Source: Protopterus annectens (Eukaryota > Chordata > Ceratodontiformes > Protopteridae). Taken from it: DNA of 64,000 bases. The stretch lies in contig NC_056725.1 in assembly GCF_019279795.1 (NCBI RefSeq), forward strand, positions 1,074,772,453-1,074,836,452, in the 5' to 3' direction. Below are positions 33,851-46,515 of the stretch, in pieces. The stretch's first letter is position 1. The number at the start of each line of letters is the position of its first letter. Under the pieces are notes generated by a model. The model was not told where the DNA came from. It saw nothing but the letters and a program-made list of their open reading frames with translations, and did no database searches. Made by a program: the position numbers and the translations under genes.

Positions 33851-34408
33851 CTTTGAGCAAAGCCTACACATAATTTACGCATTTATATGGTGAGTGGCAG
33901 CAGTGATTATATGTTTATATCAAGCACCATGTTTAAACATAAACAAGCACAGTTTCATGGCTAGCAACAGTGTTGTTGGCCAGGAAACTGTGTAATGCAA
34001 CACAAATAGCACACTTGTTTACCTTAGAGCACACTAGCTTAGCACAGAATGCCACAATGATCACAAAGGTTTATCATATAGCAGTGTATATGCTCCAAAC
34101 ACAGTACAGGAAGGAGTATAGAGTGCAGAGTCTTGTGGAATCCCATTCCAGGAATTCTGTACAAAAGTTTTGTAAATGATCTGTAAGGGTACATAGACTT
34201 CCATGTAAAATAAACAGTCAGGGGAAGTGTGTGTATTGAATAGGGACACACAGATGAATTGTAGGAATGAACACAGGGAAAGAAGACAGGTGAAACATCA
34301 TAATGTACAGCAGGTGAGAGCATGTAAATGGAAGACAGTTGTGGCAGGAAAACTAATCACATATCAGCATGATACAATGGCACAGTGAAAGTTTATACTA
34401 TGTGACTG
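33851..34408. other. Unassigned spacer
   Basis: Open frames at 33970-34179 (plus) and 34039-34323 (minus) show no recognisable motif. Confidence 0.35.
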
Positions 34409-35035
34409 TCAGACAAGGTGACATAACAATGGAGAAGATGTCTTTGTGATATAAGCATCCTGGCATGAAAAATGGAGAGGACATCTATATTTATCAGGGA
34501 TGTTATATACAATCGGGGTTGAGTGCACATTGTGAAACTGCAAACTAATTTGGCTGAATATGACTGTAACTTCAGCAGAGTTTTCCAACAAGTGGGACAC
34601 AGTTATAGTCTCATGGACAGCAGTAAAAGAATCGCACACAATCCTGGACAATATCAGAATAATACCACCAGTAATATCGAGTCTCTGACACAACAAATGT
34701 GATTCTGAGTGATCATAGATGGTTCTGCATGAACACATTTGTACAACTATTGTGGAATGTCAGCAATCTATGAGGGCAATCAAGCACAATGCCCTGACAC
34801 TGTAACATCTGCTGAAGGTGTTAGGAGGGGTACTGCTATACCTGTATGTGACATTATGATCAATACAGGGTAGTTGACTGGTGTGCATGGTAGATATATA
34901 TGTCATAATAACACTGTCACCAATGTAACACATGCCATCAATGTTGTCAAATAGTGATGAAGGTATTCTGTGCATCATCAGAACAGATATCACACATGCA
35001 TCTGGTATGACACCTTGCTGAGGGTTCCACAACAT
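34409..35035 (-). other. Unidentified antisense open frame with one stop
   Basis: On the minus strand, 35035 down to 34409 is one frame of about 209 codons, broken only by a stop at 34760-34762. It starts at ATG (MLWNPQQGVIPDAC). I recognise no domain. The composition is not low-complexity and there is no microsatellite. The surroundings are transposon-rich, so a remnant of an unrecognised element is more likely than a host exon. The segment around GVIPDAC is related to the minus frame at 35909-36112, which reads GVAPDAC in the same orientation. Confidence 0.35.
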
Positions 35036-36164
35036 CAGTCAGTAATGTTTATGTAACAAAAAGAATACCTAGGTGCGGCCAATAAGATTTGTTAAACTTC
35101 AGTTAAACATCACTGGAAGATTTATAGGGAGGTAAATGAAGAAAGGTACATTGTACTTAATTATTAGTGTGATGAAGGCTGTGACATATGGAGATATTAT
35201 GTCCTATGATGTAGATGTCCTGCACATGCTCAATTGTTATGTTACATACACGGGAGTAGTCACCAGTGTAGTCACATGCTGGTGGACATTTCACATACCG
35301 TATATCCCGGGACATAGGTCACATACTAATCGGTCTGCTTATAGGGTATGATGTGTATATTATCATTAAGTTGTGTGTTTGTAACAATGTAACAAATCCC
35401 CCAATGTTTTTGTTCCATCTCATGTGTTGTCATGGCTGTGGCAGCAATCTTTTCTGTGTGTTGATGCTGTCTGTATTATATTAATATCACAGTTGGAGTC
35501 AATGATTACCCACAATCTGTACTCTTCCAGACAGCTGTTTGGACACAGGATGTGTATGCCATTTTTGATGTCTGTGACTTAAATAATGGACAGGAAAGGA
35601 CCTAGGAAACAGCCCTGATGTATGGACCTGATCACTGGACTCAAGAAATAGGTCACTTCACACATTTCAACATATATAGATGCCATGTATTTGATCTAAT
35701 GGTATAATCACTTGATGATTTAGGTGTTTGAATACCAGCGTGTGGATTTCTGTCAAAATGCCTTAACGTGGACACAGGATCATAGTGTTGTCATCATGCA
35801 TGCTCTTGATGACATCTTTGAATACATCTAACAAATGAAACAGACATGGATGTAATATTAACAACTCACACGTCTGTTGCACACTGTCAGGATATTAATA
35901 GTGTCCATTTAGAAAACACCCATGATCACATATTGGTCTACATCACAGATGAGAAGAGTCGGGATGTGTCTATACATGCATGCATCAGGTGCTACCCCCT
36001 CACTCAGATAGATGCATCCTGATGTACACCCATCTACAGGAATATAGTCTACCTGGAGGGTGAGTTTATGTGTGTATCCAACTGTGTCAGGAAGGTGTAT
36101 GTTCTGAGACATGCTAAAGGTGATCTGTGATGTTATGACAGCAAATTGATTCTGCGTGATAAGC
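35036..36164. other. Unassigned, with a second related antisense frame
   Basis: The only structured part I see is the minus frame at 35909-36112 (67 codons, MSQNIHLPDTV at its start), which shares a GVxPDAC segment and its downstream spacing with the frame at 34409-35035. The rest shows no element end or coding motif. Confidence 0.35.
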
Positions 36165-36960
36165 CTGAATGAAGGTAAGACAGTGCATACTGCTTATCTT
36201 GATCTGACCCTGGGTTTTGACACAATCCACTACTCAGGTATAATTGAAAAACTGTCCCAGCTGGGTATTATCCCTTACATCACTAGATAGTTAACCAATT
36301 GGATCACTCACAGAACACATCCTGTGAAAGTTGGTGAATCAACCTTTACCAGTAGAGATGTCACCACTGGTGCTCCCCAAGGATCTGTGCTAGGCCCTTT
36401 ACTGTTTGGAATGTATTTCTCAACAGTCTAGGCTAAAGTATATGACCTTTGGCTTACCAAGTTTGCTGATTCCTGCATACTTGGTGCAATATGATGTTAA
36501 CATGCTATAGGAGGGGCTAACACAGACAAATGATAGGTGCCAAAGCTACCTGGTCTACAAATAAATGCAAATGTGTCTTTAGTTTGACATTCTGCAAAGT
36601 GGAATTCCTTGCTAATTACAACACTGATAACACTCCCTCATGATGAAACCCAGTGGTGCAAGACCTGGGAACACACAAATAGTAATCTGAATTTCAACCA
36701 CCCAGTGCCCACAGTGGTATGGAAAGGCTACATTGTGCACCTCATAAGTCAGGCCATCATATCCAGATCTGAGAATGATATAACAGCACTGTACTCAAAC
36801 CTCATCAGAATACTATTAGAGTATAAGGTTCCCTTTTGCATGTACTTCACCAGACACCTGTAGCAGTTGAAGAGACCACAGGGGTTTCTCACCAAGAAAA
36901 TACAAGGCCTGCAATCTACGCCATGATGTATGTGGATAGACTGAAAGCCCCGTCACTATA
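36165..36960 (+). mobile_element. CR1-like LINE copy 4, RT fragment
   Basis: Translated pieces read AYLDLTLGFDTIHYSGII, then GAPQGSVLGPLLFGMYFS near 36375 and LTKFADS near 36460 at the active-site box, where the second acid is replaced. The frame 36609-36863 holds the thumb (SNLIRILLEYKVPFCMYF). Several stops are present. Both ends of the element are missing. Confidence 0.8.
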
Positions 36961-37158
36961 ATCTGTATTGTATAGAATGAGATGACTTGTGCCAGGCCTA
37001 CACGCCAGTGTCTCACTTTGCCCTGATGGGAATACTGCACATCCGCAAATTAGCAATAGCTGATGACATCAGCAGTATCTGGGGAGAGGAAGATGGTAAA
37101 AGCAGTGTCCCACATGCTGGTGTAAAGTGCTCTCTCTAATGTCAAGCAAGTGCACAAG

Positions 37159-37159
<1 letters not shown>

Positions 37160-37225
<66 letters not shown>
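37160..37225. repeat. (CA)n microsatellite in tandem unit 1
   Basis: CA dinucleotides with one early interruption. Confidence 0.95.
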
Positions 37226-37227
<2 letters not shown>

Positions 37228-37749
37228 CAGTTGACTGACATGAGAGCAGAACCCCTACCTATCTAAGTACACTAACTTCAGAATTTTGTATTTAAGGCAA
37301 GCACCACAGTTCCAGTCTGACTTGGGGAGTGTCAGATAACAATTTATAGGTGGTGACATCAACACTGTCTGGTGTGGAGAAAATTATAATAGCAGTATTC
37401 CACATGCTGGTGTAAAATGTTGTTTCTAATATCAAGCAAGTGCACAAACACACACACACACACACATCCCAGTTTACTCAGTGGGAGCAGAACCACTAGT
37501 TATATAAGTACACAGACTACAGAACTCAGTGGTTTATGCAAGCACCATGGCATAAGTCTGTCTTTTTCAATGCTGCAGCACAACTTATAGTGGATGACAT
37601 CAGCACTGGGTGTTGGAGAGAAGATTTTGGGAGGCCTGCATGAAATGGATGTGTAGACATGTGCAAATGTCAAAATATTGGCAACCCATGGGATTGGATT
37701 GGTAAATGTCAGATACACACTTATGCTCCTCTGACTAGAAAGACGCGCA

Positions 37750-37767
37750 CACACATGCACACACACA

Positions 37768-37858
<91 letters not shown>
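37750..37858. repeat. (CA)n microsatellite in tandem unit 3
   Basis: Over 100 bp of CA dinucleotides with an imperfect left edge. Confidence 0.95.
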
Positions 37859-37860
<2 letters not shown>

Positions 37861-38060
37861 CCTAGTTGACTGAAGTGAGAACAGAACCCCTACCTAAGTG
37901 CACAGACTACTACAGAACTCACTACTTTACACAAGCACCACAACAGAAGTCTGACCTTTACAAGGCTGCAGGATAACTGATAGTGGATGACATCAGCACT
38001 GGATGTTAGAGAGAAGATGATGGGAGGCCTGCATGGAATAGATTTGCAGGCATGTTCAAC

Positions 38061-38929
38061 TGTCAATATATTTCAAACTCTGCATGTTCCAGATTGATGA
38101 GTGTGCAATGTTTAGTATTAAGTGGTTGTGTTTCAATGTGCAGGTATACTTTAAGAGATAGCTTTACAAACTATATGCAAATAGTTGCCCACATTATAAC
38201 AAGTACTGGGAAATCTGAATGTATATTCTAATTTTAAAGATGTGCATGGCATATAGCACAAAATTTATTAATAATATGTGTAGTGTATTTGATATATTTG
38301 TGAACACGTACTGAGATACCAGGGTTGCAGTGCATGGGGGCAGGTAACAGATTGCTGCATTGTAACTATGTGACATTCTCTTAGATAGGGCCTTCATTCT
38401 TTTTTCAGTTTTCACATATAGTTTCATGTCATGAACACTAAATAGACAGTAAATAAAAGTAATATATGCTATTGTCCAGTTTGCATAGCCCACAGCTGAG
38501 CAGCGGGCTTGTATGGCTGTTGGCAAACTGTTTGGGTGTGCGAGATATACATTTCTAATGCTTTGCCTGTTTGTGCATAGTTAAGCAGTGTGCAAATGCA
38601 AGGCTCATTGCTAACATTATGAGAGTGAGCACTGAGTGTATGAAACACACCTGCAGCTTAACTGACTCTTTCACAAAAGGTGCAAAGGCAATGACACATT
38701 TCTTGTTGAACCCAGATGGCATAAAGTTCAAATCCAGGAGTATGTGTTACTTTTATATAAGTAGTAATAATTCATTAAAATTATACCTTACACTATCTTC
38801 ACTATGTATTACTGTGTGTTGCTGTAGTGCACTGTGTTGAAGCAGCATTGTGCAGAGGTAACGACCCCAAAAAAGTCATTCACCCTTGCTTGGCATTGGT
38901 GCACAATGCCAAACTCTATGCAAAATTAG
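38061..38929. other. Unassigned spacer
   Basis: A tRNA-like phrase (gttcaaatccagg near 38730) is present, but no complete SINE can be delimited. The rest shows nothing recognisable. Confidence 0.35.
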
Positions 38930-40884
38930 AGGCCAAAAGTGAAGGGATCTATTTTTTGTGTGATTCTATTTTTTGACCAGATTATAGGTGTTAAAATGGA
39001 GTAGATAGGAAAGTGATGAAATGGGGAGGGTAAGCATGGGGAAGAACAAAGGGAAAGTAATCTTGGAATGTGCAGGAGAGAGGTAGGAAAGAACCATAGC
39101 TATCCATTTCTTCAACAGTGTAAAATGAAAATATATACAGACTATTAACTGAATTTGGAATATCTCCTCAACAAAGAGGGGTGACAACAATGCAATCATA
39201 TTTTATAGCCAATTGGACCAAATCAAATGTGTCAAGAAGACATGTGCAAAATGGAAAGCTATTTATGGGACGATTTTTTTTTACTTGAGTATGAAATTAA
39301 TGCAAGGTAAGAGCCATTGGTATTTCTGGTTCAGTAAAATTGGGTAGATGAGCAAGCAAATGCAAAAAAACAGGAAACACAACAGAAGACACAAGGACAT
39401 TTAAGGATACAAAGGTTTGGAGACACCATGATTGGGGTGAGGGAGGAGATGACACAAACTCATACACATCAAACATGGGGACAGTAAGAATCTAGTCCTC
39501 ACCCACAGGACTGCTTTCACTGTCCCTTTATGCCACTGACTACTTGACTGCTTAATGTCTTCATCTCCTACAAAATATGAGGGAGAGCAGCCTCTCCATC
39601 CAACATAGGCATACACCAATGATGTTGTGTATGACACTATGCATCAACCCTAACATCTCCTGGCAGTTGATGAAATACTCACCTTTGCCAGTACTCCCAG
39701 AAGGTACCACAGCACCAGCTGCATGGGTAGTTCTACTAGAGGCAGTACTGCCAGGTTAGGTTCCAGATGTGCTGGGCATTGGTGCTGGAGCTGCTGGAGT
39801 GGGGGCAGGCTGACCCACTGGGGTTTGCCTACCACACTGTGCTCTGAAGCATTTAGTGATTTGTTACAGATGAATGAGAAGGAGACATTCTGGTGACACA
39901 AAATAGAAAAAAAAAAGAAATGAGGGTTGGGTGAGATAAATATTAGATAAAATTAGTACCATCATACAATGCATTAGCACAATTATACAACTATTTTATT
40001 TGAAGTATTACATTTAAGAATACTTGCTAACAACTACAAACTATAATTGTGGATTGCTCAAAGTAATCTTTGAAATGTGCATATATTGCACATATGATTG
40101 GTCCAATTATACAGATTACATTTAACAGCAGAGGATTTATGCCACTTGTATTGGTTTTAATTTATGTAAAGTTATTGAAGATTTGCAGCATTGTATAGTT
40201 GTTACTTGTGGTATTTGAACCCACAACCACCGACTACAGTTTTATACCTGACTCCTTAATTTGGTTTGTGCTACAGACGTATGCACGCATACTTGCTGTT
40301 ACAGTTAGGATATCCATGCTTATTTTGCTACTACTGTACAGAAAAGAAAAACATTTTTCTTTAACTTTTAAAACTACTGTAATACTTTTCTTGTGCTGCA
40401 TACATACCATTTGCTTCCCTCTGTCTGTCTACATGATTAGCATGAGTCTACCTATTCGCAACTATTTCAGGATGAGCTGTGAAAAGAAACAAAAAGAACG
40501 GAAGAACAATATGCATTCCAGTCTTGCCTCTCTGTATTATAAATTCTCTTTATTAGCATGCTTACACAACTGTGGGATGTCGCTAGTTTGGAACTCATCC
40601 AACCACTGGTTGAGTGTATCCCTTTTGCACCTTTTTAGGTCACTGAAGTGGTGCTTACACTGTTTGGCAGTGTGTGGAATGCAAGTCAGACTGGATACAG
40701 CCATGGACCCAAAATAGTCCCGCTGCAGAAGTCTTTGGTTGTGGCACTTTACCAAGAGTCCAATAAATACTCTGGACTCCTGAACACCCCACCTCTGCAC
40801 CCTAAGTTGGGCATCTTCCCCTCTAACTCCAGAACTGTCTAATCCCAAAACAAATAACAATAGCAAATAACGATTTCCCAACAA
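38930..40884 (-). pseudogene. Harbinger-type Myb/SANT-like gene remnant, multi-exon
   Basis: PIF/Harbinger elements carry a Myb/SANT-like DNA-binding partner of the transposase. On the minus strand, 40537-40884 encodes HTAKQCKHHFSDLKRCKRDT, which resembles the third helix and C-terminal part of that domain. Further along the minus strand at 39900-39650 is a Pro/Ser/Thr-rich segment, ending near an AG|GTGAGTAT-like donor at about 39690. 38930-39250 repeats the family seen at 62391-62700. The element's transposase was not found next to it. Exon joins are inferred, and stops are present. Confidence 0.5.
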
Positions 40885-42999
40885 TTCCTGTTAATTCATT
40901 TACTGGTAGTATGCAAACCCAAGAAACAATACCAACCATGTTTGCATGATGTTAAGCAGATATCAACAGTGGCAAGTAGGGAGGAAAGCAATTTTTGAAA
41001 TTGGAAGGTTAATCTGACACTTGACCTTAGTTTGAGAGGTGTCTACTGCTGAAACTGTTAGGTGATTTAGCTTTGCTGGTATGCACTAGGGGCATGGATG
41101 GCCTGACTGGACACATATTTGTTTGGATTTATACAAAGCTAAACTTGATTTCTGCACAGTGGGATTCAAACCTATGCATAAGGGACAATACATTGTTTCA
41201 CAGCTCTGATTTTAAATCTTTGCCACAGAAAAAGTGCTTCTCAGACATAGTCCTGAATCATTCATAAATAGAGATGACAGTTTCAGGTGTTAACCATGTA
41301 TGTGTGTGACCTGACAAGGTCCTTGTATATACATTCATTTCTGAATGTGTCTTATTTAAGTGTGAAGCCCATCCAAGTCCAGATAGCAGTATTATACTTA
41401 TAGAAACATAGTTGACAATATACCCTCAGTCATACATATGAACCATCAAAACGCAGCAAGGGTGTTTTATCCCTCGTACATATAGTTCATATCAGCTCCA
41501 CTATTCATAATAATGTATAAATTGTTATAAGTGATATTTAATATAATGTGAAATGGAACAATATTAAAAATGTCTGGAATTTCCTGTATTAGAACCCAAG
41601 ATGATGTATATGGCAGCTCTACACTTACACCTGTTGCCACAGGAATATTGAAATGACACTTGTATATTTTCATGTTCATTACTGTAAACTGCAGTGTCAC
41701 AACAGTAAAAATATGTTGCTCTTCCTGCAGTAGAACCATCTGTTTTACAGCCTCTATACTTATACCTGCTGCCACAGGAAAGGTTAAATAGCAATTGCAT
41801 CATTCCCTATTCATTTTTAAGTTCTGTGTGTTAACCATTGCACAATGCCACTTACCATGTTTGCACAGTCCCCAACAAAATTAATAGAATGTATCCATTC
41901 TGTAATTGTTGACTGTCTCCTTTCTATCTGCAGGTTCTCAATGGCTGAAGGTGTTGGGGAAGCTGGCTAATCTCCTCACAATGGTGCTTAGCAGCGTTGT
42001 ATGATGGAAAGCAAAAATTGCAACACTGTGCCATTTTTTACATTTACACTGTCTACCCCCTGTCTATAGGTGTTATATCTAATTCCTGTGTGGGCCACTA
42101 GTCCATCTTTGTGCAATGCTAAGCGTCATGCCAATGAGATAAGCACAGCTAAACATGACATTCATTGTGTTTCTCCATGTCATTTGTTTGTGCTATGCCA
42201 CACACAGCACAGACACTGGCATTAAAAAGGGGAAAATTGGAAGAAATAAAGAAAAGGAATCTATTAAATAAACAACACTACAAAATGTATGCTGGTACCC
42301 ATTAAATATTCTCACACATGTCTGGATTTGAACTCTCACTTCAGTGAAGTACAGTAATGGTGTCTTATCCTTCTTAGCCACACAAACAGCTTTGCAGCAG
42401 AGAATAATAATCATTGACCATGCAAGCAACTGCAACATCATCCACAGTACTAGTACTAGCAAAGCATATGACAGTTGTTTTCACGTGTTAATTTCAGATG
42501 TAGTTCACCGAGTAATCACACAACTATTTATGACTATTGCTTGCATAAATGCAGCTCTGTCTTGTCTAGCTCTCTGTGTTTGTTGCTAATTCTTGTCTTA
42601 TATGACCATTAATATGAGACATGCAGTGTGTGTAGAATTCTGTGCCATTGTCCTTAAAATGTGTGAGTATATGAAATGGTAATAATAATATAAAGTTGTC
42701 AAGAAATGAAGGGGAAGTTGGATGTTACTGAACAGAAACTGTGAAATCTGGGTTGCTTAATTACATTTAAAACATTGATACAATTACTTCTACACTTTGT
42801 AAGTCTAACTTGGCTGACACACCCACTGGACATAAGTGAGTATGAATTGCTGTTGTGTTTTCTTTCTCCCTTCTGGTAATCATTCACAGTTGCAATCCAT
42901 TAGCAACAAACACTGAGAGAGTTCCTGTACCATGATTACATGTGCTACATGGAGCCAAGTATTTGGGATTCCACAATTCTAATGAGTTTCCACCTCATT
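40885..42999. other. Unassigned, with a short tandem duplication
   Basis: The only structure I can support is the duplication listed at 41576-41815. Several tRNA-like phrases (gattcaaacctatg near 41165, ggatttgaactctc near 42320) suggest old SINE debris. Confidence 0.35.
41576..41815. repeat. Diverged direct duplication, two units of about 120 bp
   Basis: Units at about 41576-41690 and 41715-41815 share, in order, cttcctg-like, gtagaacc-like, cagcctctatacttataccttg-like and gccacaggaa segments. Divergence is high, so the duplication is old. Confidence 0.55.
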
Positions 43000-43217
43000 T
43001 GCATCTTCACTGTGCTCACAGCCCTGAATGTACACTATAAAAAGGTAACTGTGTAGCTAGGGAAACTGAAGGTGAAGAGACTTGTTTATGTGGATAACAC
43101 AGAAGAAGATATTACTTTTGGATTTATCTGCACAAAAGATTACTGATCTTGATAAGGTATATTTGCATTTTTTCAGCTATATACCGGATATGCCGAAATG
43201 TCACTAAGAAAAATCTG

Positions 43218-43218
<1 letters not shown>

Positions 43219-43278
<60 letters not shown>
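43219..43278. repeat. (TA)n microsatellite
   Basis: TA dinucleotides between the TATA-like site and the Myb-like coding region. Confidence 0.95.
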
Positions 43279-43280
<2 letters not shown>

Positions 43281-43944
43281 ACATTAGCAAATGCTACTTT
43301 TATCTGTATGCATTTCTTAGAAGTGCACTGATGACATAGGCATGTTTGTTAGGGCATTTTAATTTCTTATTAACTGTCAACAAAAGTGCTAATGTTACAA
43401 CTGATTTTATATTTACATTATTCTATTGCTATTTCCTTGAAATTTAAATGCCCTATATTGTCTATGACACAGGGGTGTTAGCCTTCTAGGATCGCCCATA
43501 CATACCTCAATGGGAGTGCTGGCCACAGGTAGAATAGGAATTGCATAAAATGGAATGTTCTGTGGTAACTGTGTACACATTCAGGGACAGTTTATTTGAT
43601 ATCACTTTTAGCATTTTGCTGATGGTTTGTTAGAAAATGTGTCATTTACTTGTTGTTTTGGGGGTGGAGGAGCCGCATTGCATTTCTGTGTTTACACACC
43701 TTACATTTGCTATTGTTAGACTTCTTGTTTTTGATCCAACCTTGCTTTGTGTCTGATTGCAATATGTTACAACCACACAATTTATTTTCCTTTATATTTG
43801 AATATCTTGCCTGTTTTATGTTTCTACAGTGGGCAACAGTGAAATACTACCTTTTATGTGTCATGTGTAAGCAGGACTTTTATTTATGTGATACATATGT
43901 GTATTATGTGTATTATCTTTCTTTTGTGTTTTATGTCACCTAGG

Positions 43945-45937
43945 ACTATGGTACCCAGGTGTTCTAATGTCTGCAAACCCCCCTTCAATGACCTTGTGAA
44001 TGAAGTCATTATGGAAACATTTAGGCAACATGGTGCCTTTCTACATGAAGAGGAAATGGGGATATATATGGCAGAATGAAAACTTTTCAGCAGATAGTGG
44101 CTGATGTGAATGCAGTCGCTGGCCAGAGCAGGACATTTTTTATTTTATTTATTTATTGGCATTTGTTTACCAGGATAACCCACTACACATTGGCAGCCCA
44201 TTTTCAGTGGAGGCCAGGGGAGAAAAGCTCCAACACATGTAACAATATGGAACAATTACAATAGGATAAACAAACAAGTTAACATCAAAGGTACAAAATT
44301 ACAACCGGTTGAGAATTCAAAGGTGCATATGCATATCAAGAACAAAAATAGAAAAAATATATTTTACAGAGTAATTAGCTTTGGAGGTGTAACATACATA
44401 TAAATATGTAAGTTATGCATAACATTCTGAGAGCAATCATTCTGAGAGTAAATAAACAGCTGAGTAAGATAAGTTTGAAGGGGAGAAATGGAGCTACTAA
44501 AAGTGCAGAATAAGATTAGTGCCACCAGTAAAGGAGTAGATGAAATAGGGAGAAAAAAAGATTTGCAGAAGTAGAGTAATAATAATTACCATAGGGCCAC
44601 TGACATGATTTCACCAGCCTGAAGGAAAGCAGCTGCAGTGGCCCATGACTAGATGAGTACGGGGAGGGGGATGCTATAATACCACCACTGATATCAAATG
44701 AAGAGTTCCTATCCACTGTCAGGGATCCGGACACCACACTGAAAACTGCAAAATAGCATGTCATTGTTGTTGATGTTGCTGTTTCAGGTAGGACAAGTAT
44801 GTCCCAGGAAGAACATTCAGGTAGGCTTACCTATCTTAATTGTGAAATATCAATGGCAATAAGTTCTTTGTAATATTACATTTCTTTTGTGGGGATATTT
44901 GTAGACTAATACAGTTAACTTCTCATTATGGTTGGTTACACATTGGCTTGGGGTGGACGTGTGACCAAGTTCTTGTTAAAAGTAACATTAATTGACATAT
45001 AAAGGCAAAAAGGTTTAACCCCCTTGTTATTGTTCACCGTGATGATGGTGTCCTTACCTTTTGCTTAACTTCTTTATGTTAGTACTGATGAGCAGTTCAA
45101 AGATATATTTAGTTTGTAATGTGAGTGTCAGGACTGTTGTGTGCATTGCTCTAGTGTCTGTAACCATTGTTAGCTTGCTAGCATGTATTGGACTATAGTA
45201 GTGTATGTATTATTTTTTTCCTGTGGTTGGTGCTTATTATCACAGGTGATCCAGATAGTGGAAGTGTGGAACTCTTACTACCTGATGTCAGAGTATCAGC
45301 AGACTCTGATGATGATGGTGGCCAAACAGAGGCAGAGCTGGGAGGTGCAGAGGTTGAATCTGACACTGAGATTGACATTCAGGGATCCCCTGTAATTCCG
45401 TTGGACACAGCCAGTAGGACTACACCAACCTATTACAGTGAACCCTCAGATATTGGACAGGTGGAGAGTGAGACACTCAATCAGGGTAGTGTGGTTACTG
45501 TGGCTTCAGTACCTGTTGACTCTGGCCATAGCCAAAATGTGGGTGAGGTGCCACACAGGAAGGTTGTTAGGAGTGTTTGAAGGAAGCCTTCTGTCCACCA
45601 TCCCTCTGATCGAGATAAGTCAGTCAGTTCAGCTTGACGTATGTTTGGGGCCATCATGGAGACATGGGCACATTCCAATATGTTCTCCAGAGAAATGCTT
45701 AGGGTTGTAAATGTGGCACAGGCAGATGTAAGTGACTGCCTCTGCTGTGTTGCCAATTCAATGGATCAGATGAATGACATATTGGAATGGGCAATTTCTG
45801 TGATGAAACATCTGCTAGGAGGGGGACAACATCCACATGGGCATAGGTCAGCCATGTCATCTGATGTTAGTCGACAAGGCCATGCCCAATCATGCTCCCA
45901 TAGTGGCACTACTTGCACTGCTACATCAGTAGTTTAG
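43945..45937 (+). pseudogene. Harbinger-type Myb/SANT-like protein gene, interrupted
   Basis: 43945-44140 encodes PPFNDLVNEVIMETFRQHG and then, after a stop at about 44079, a FQQIVADVNAVAGQSRT segment. Together these resemble the first and second helices of the Myb/SANT-like domain. The L2-like insertion at 44137 cuts the domain. Downstream, after an acceptor-like ttattatcacag|gt at about 45246, an acidic Ser/Asp-rich segment runs to 45580 (VSADSDDDGGQTEAEL). A helical C-terminal part at 45641-45937 follows (MFGAIMETWAHSNM). The acidic middle and helical end fit the partner-protein layout, but the assignment is by pattern only. Confidence 0.5.
44137..44700 (-). mobile_element. L2-like LINE 3' end, antisense, inserted in the Myb-like gene
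   Basis: Begins with a poly(A)-type end read as ttttttattttatttattta on the plus strand. It continues with tcagtggaggccaggggaga, matching the 3' end of the L2-like LINE at 20160-20250 and the complement of the SINE tail. The inner limit near 44700 is approximate. It is 5'-truncated. Confidence 0.65.
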
Positions 45938-46424
45938 GTGTCCATAATCAGACATGACAGGTCATGGGGACATGGTCTAGTGCATCCTCATGAGGGGAGC
46001 TCATCCAGCAGACATTGGTCATGTTCAGGTAGCAGCAGTGCATCTGACCATGGGCATGGACTTGCTAGTGCAACTCCTGGCATAGCCAGTTCTCATGGCT
46101 GGGTGCAACAACAATGAACTGTCACCTCTACCATGCATGGCTCATACCTATCCAACATACCAAGATGTAGAGCTAGCACAGAGCTTTGTTGTGTTCTTGC
46201 AGACAGTCACACACTAATTTAACCTAGATGGCCACTTTCAGGTCTTTGGAGTAGATGTCTTTTGATACTCTATACCTAAATGTTTGACTTCTGTATGAAC
46301 TGTCAATTTAATGTATCCCATACTGTATGTATCATCGCCTTGATGTATGTAATGTAATCTCTCATAACATGAAATGTATGTTCCATGCAATTGCCTATTA
46401 TTCTATGTATGTGCTGTTTTGGAG

Positions 46425-46515
46425 CTTATCTTCCTAGGCCTCCAGTGAAAATGGACCTGTGTCCAGTCGGACTTTCCTGGTTAACAAGTGTAAAATAAAA
46501 ATAAAATAAAATAAA
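46425..46515 (+). mobile_element. L2-like or SINE 3' tail, plus strand
   Basis: Contains cctccagtgaaaatggacct, gtcggactttcctggttaac and a final aaaataaaataaaataaat. The same tail occurs in the SINE and the L2-like copies. The body upstream could not be assigned. Confidence 0.6.

Larger units (their letters stand above)
37040..38060. repeat. Tandem array of about three diverged units with (CA)n in each
   Basis: Three successive units share, in order: tgatgacatcagca-like, gagaggaagat-like, ccacatgctggtgtaaa, a caagcaagtgcaca block leading into (CA)n, cagttgactga-like, gcagaacccctacc, and acaagcaccac-like segments. Units start near 37046, 37346 and 37590; a fourth start begins near 37980. (CA)n tracts are at 37160-37225, 37449-37467 and 37750-37858. 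The units differ by substitutions and by (CA)n length. Confidence 0.75.

Noticed and set aside
34061..34323. Minus-strand frames left of the unidentified antisense frame
   Set aside because: They lie in a different frame from 34409-35035, share no motif with it and are not supported as coding.
40199..40717. 172-codon plus-strand frame
   Set aside because: It runs antisense over the Myb/SANT-like minus-strand coding and contains no recognised domain; judged a shadow frame.
45193..45378. Minus-strand Ser-rich frame
   Set aside because: It is the shadow of the acidic Ser/Asp-rich plus-strand segment of the Myb-like gene.
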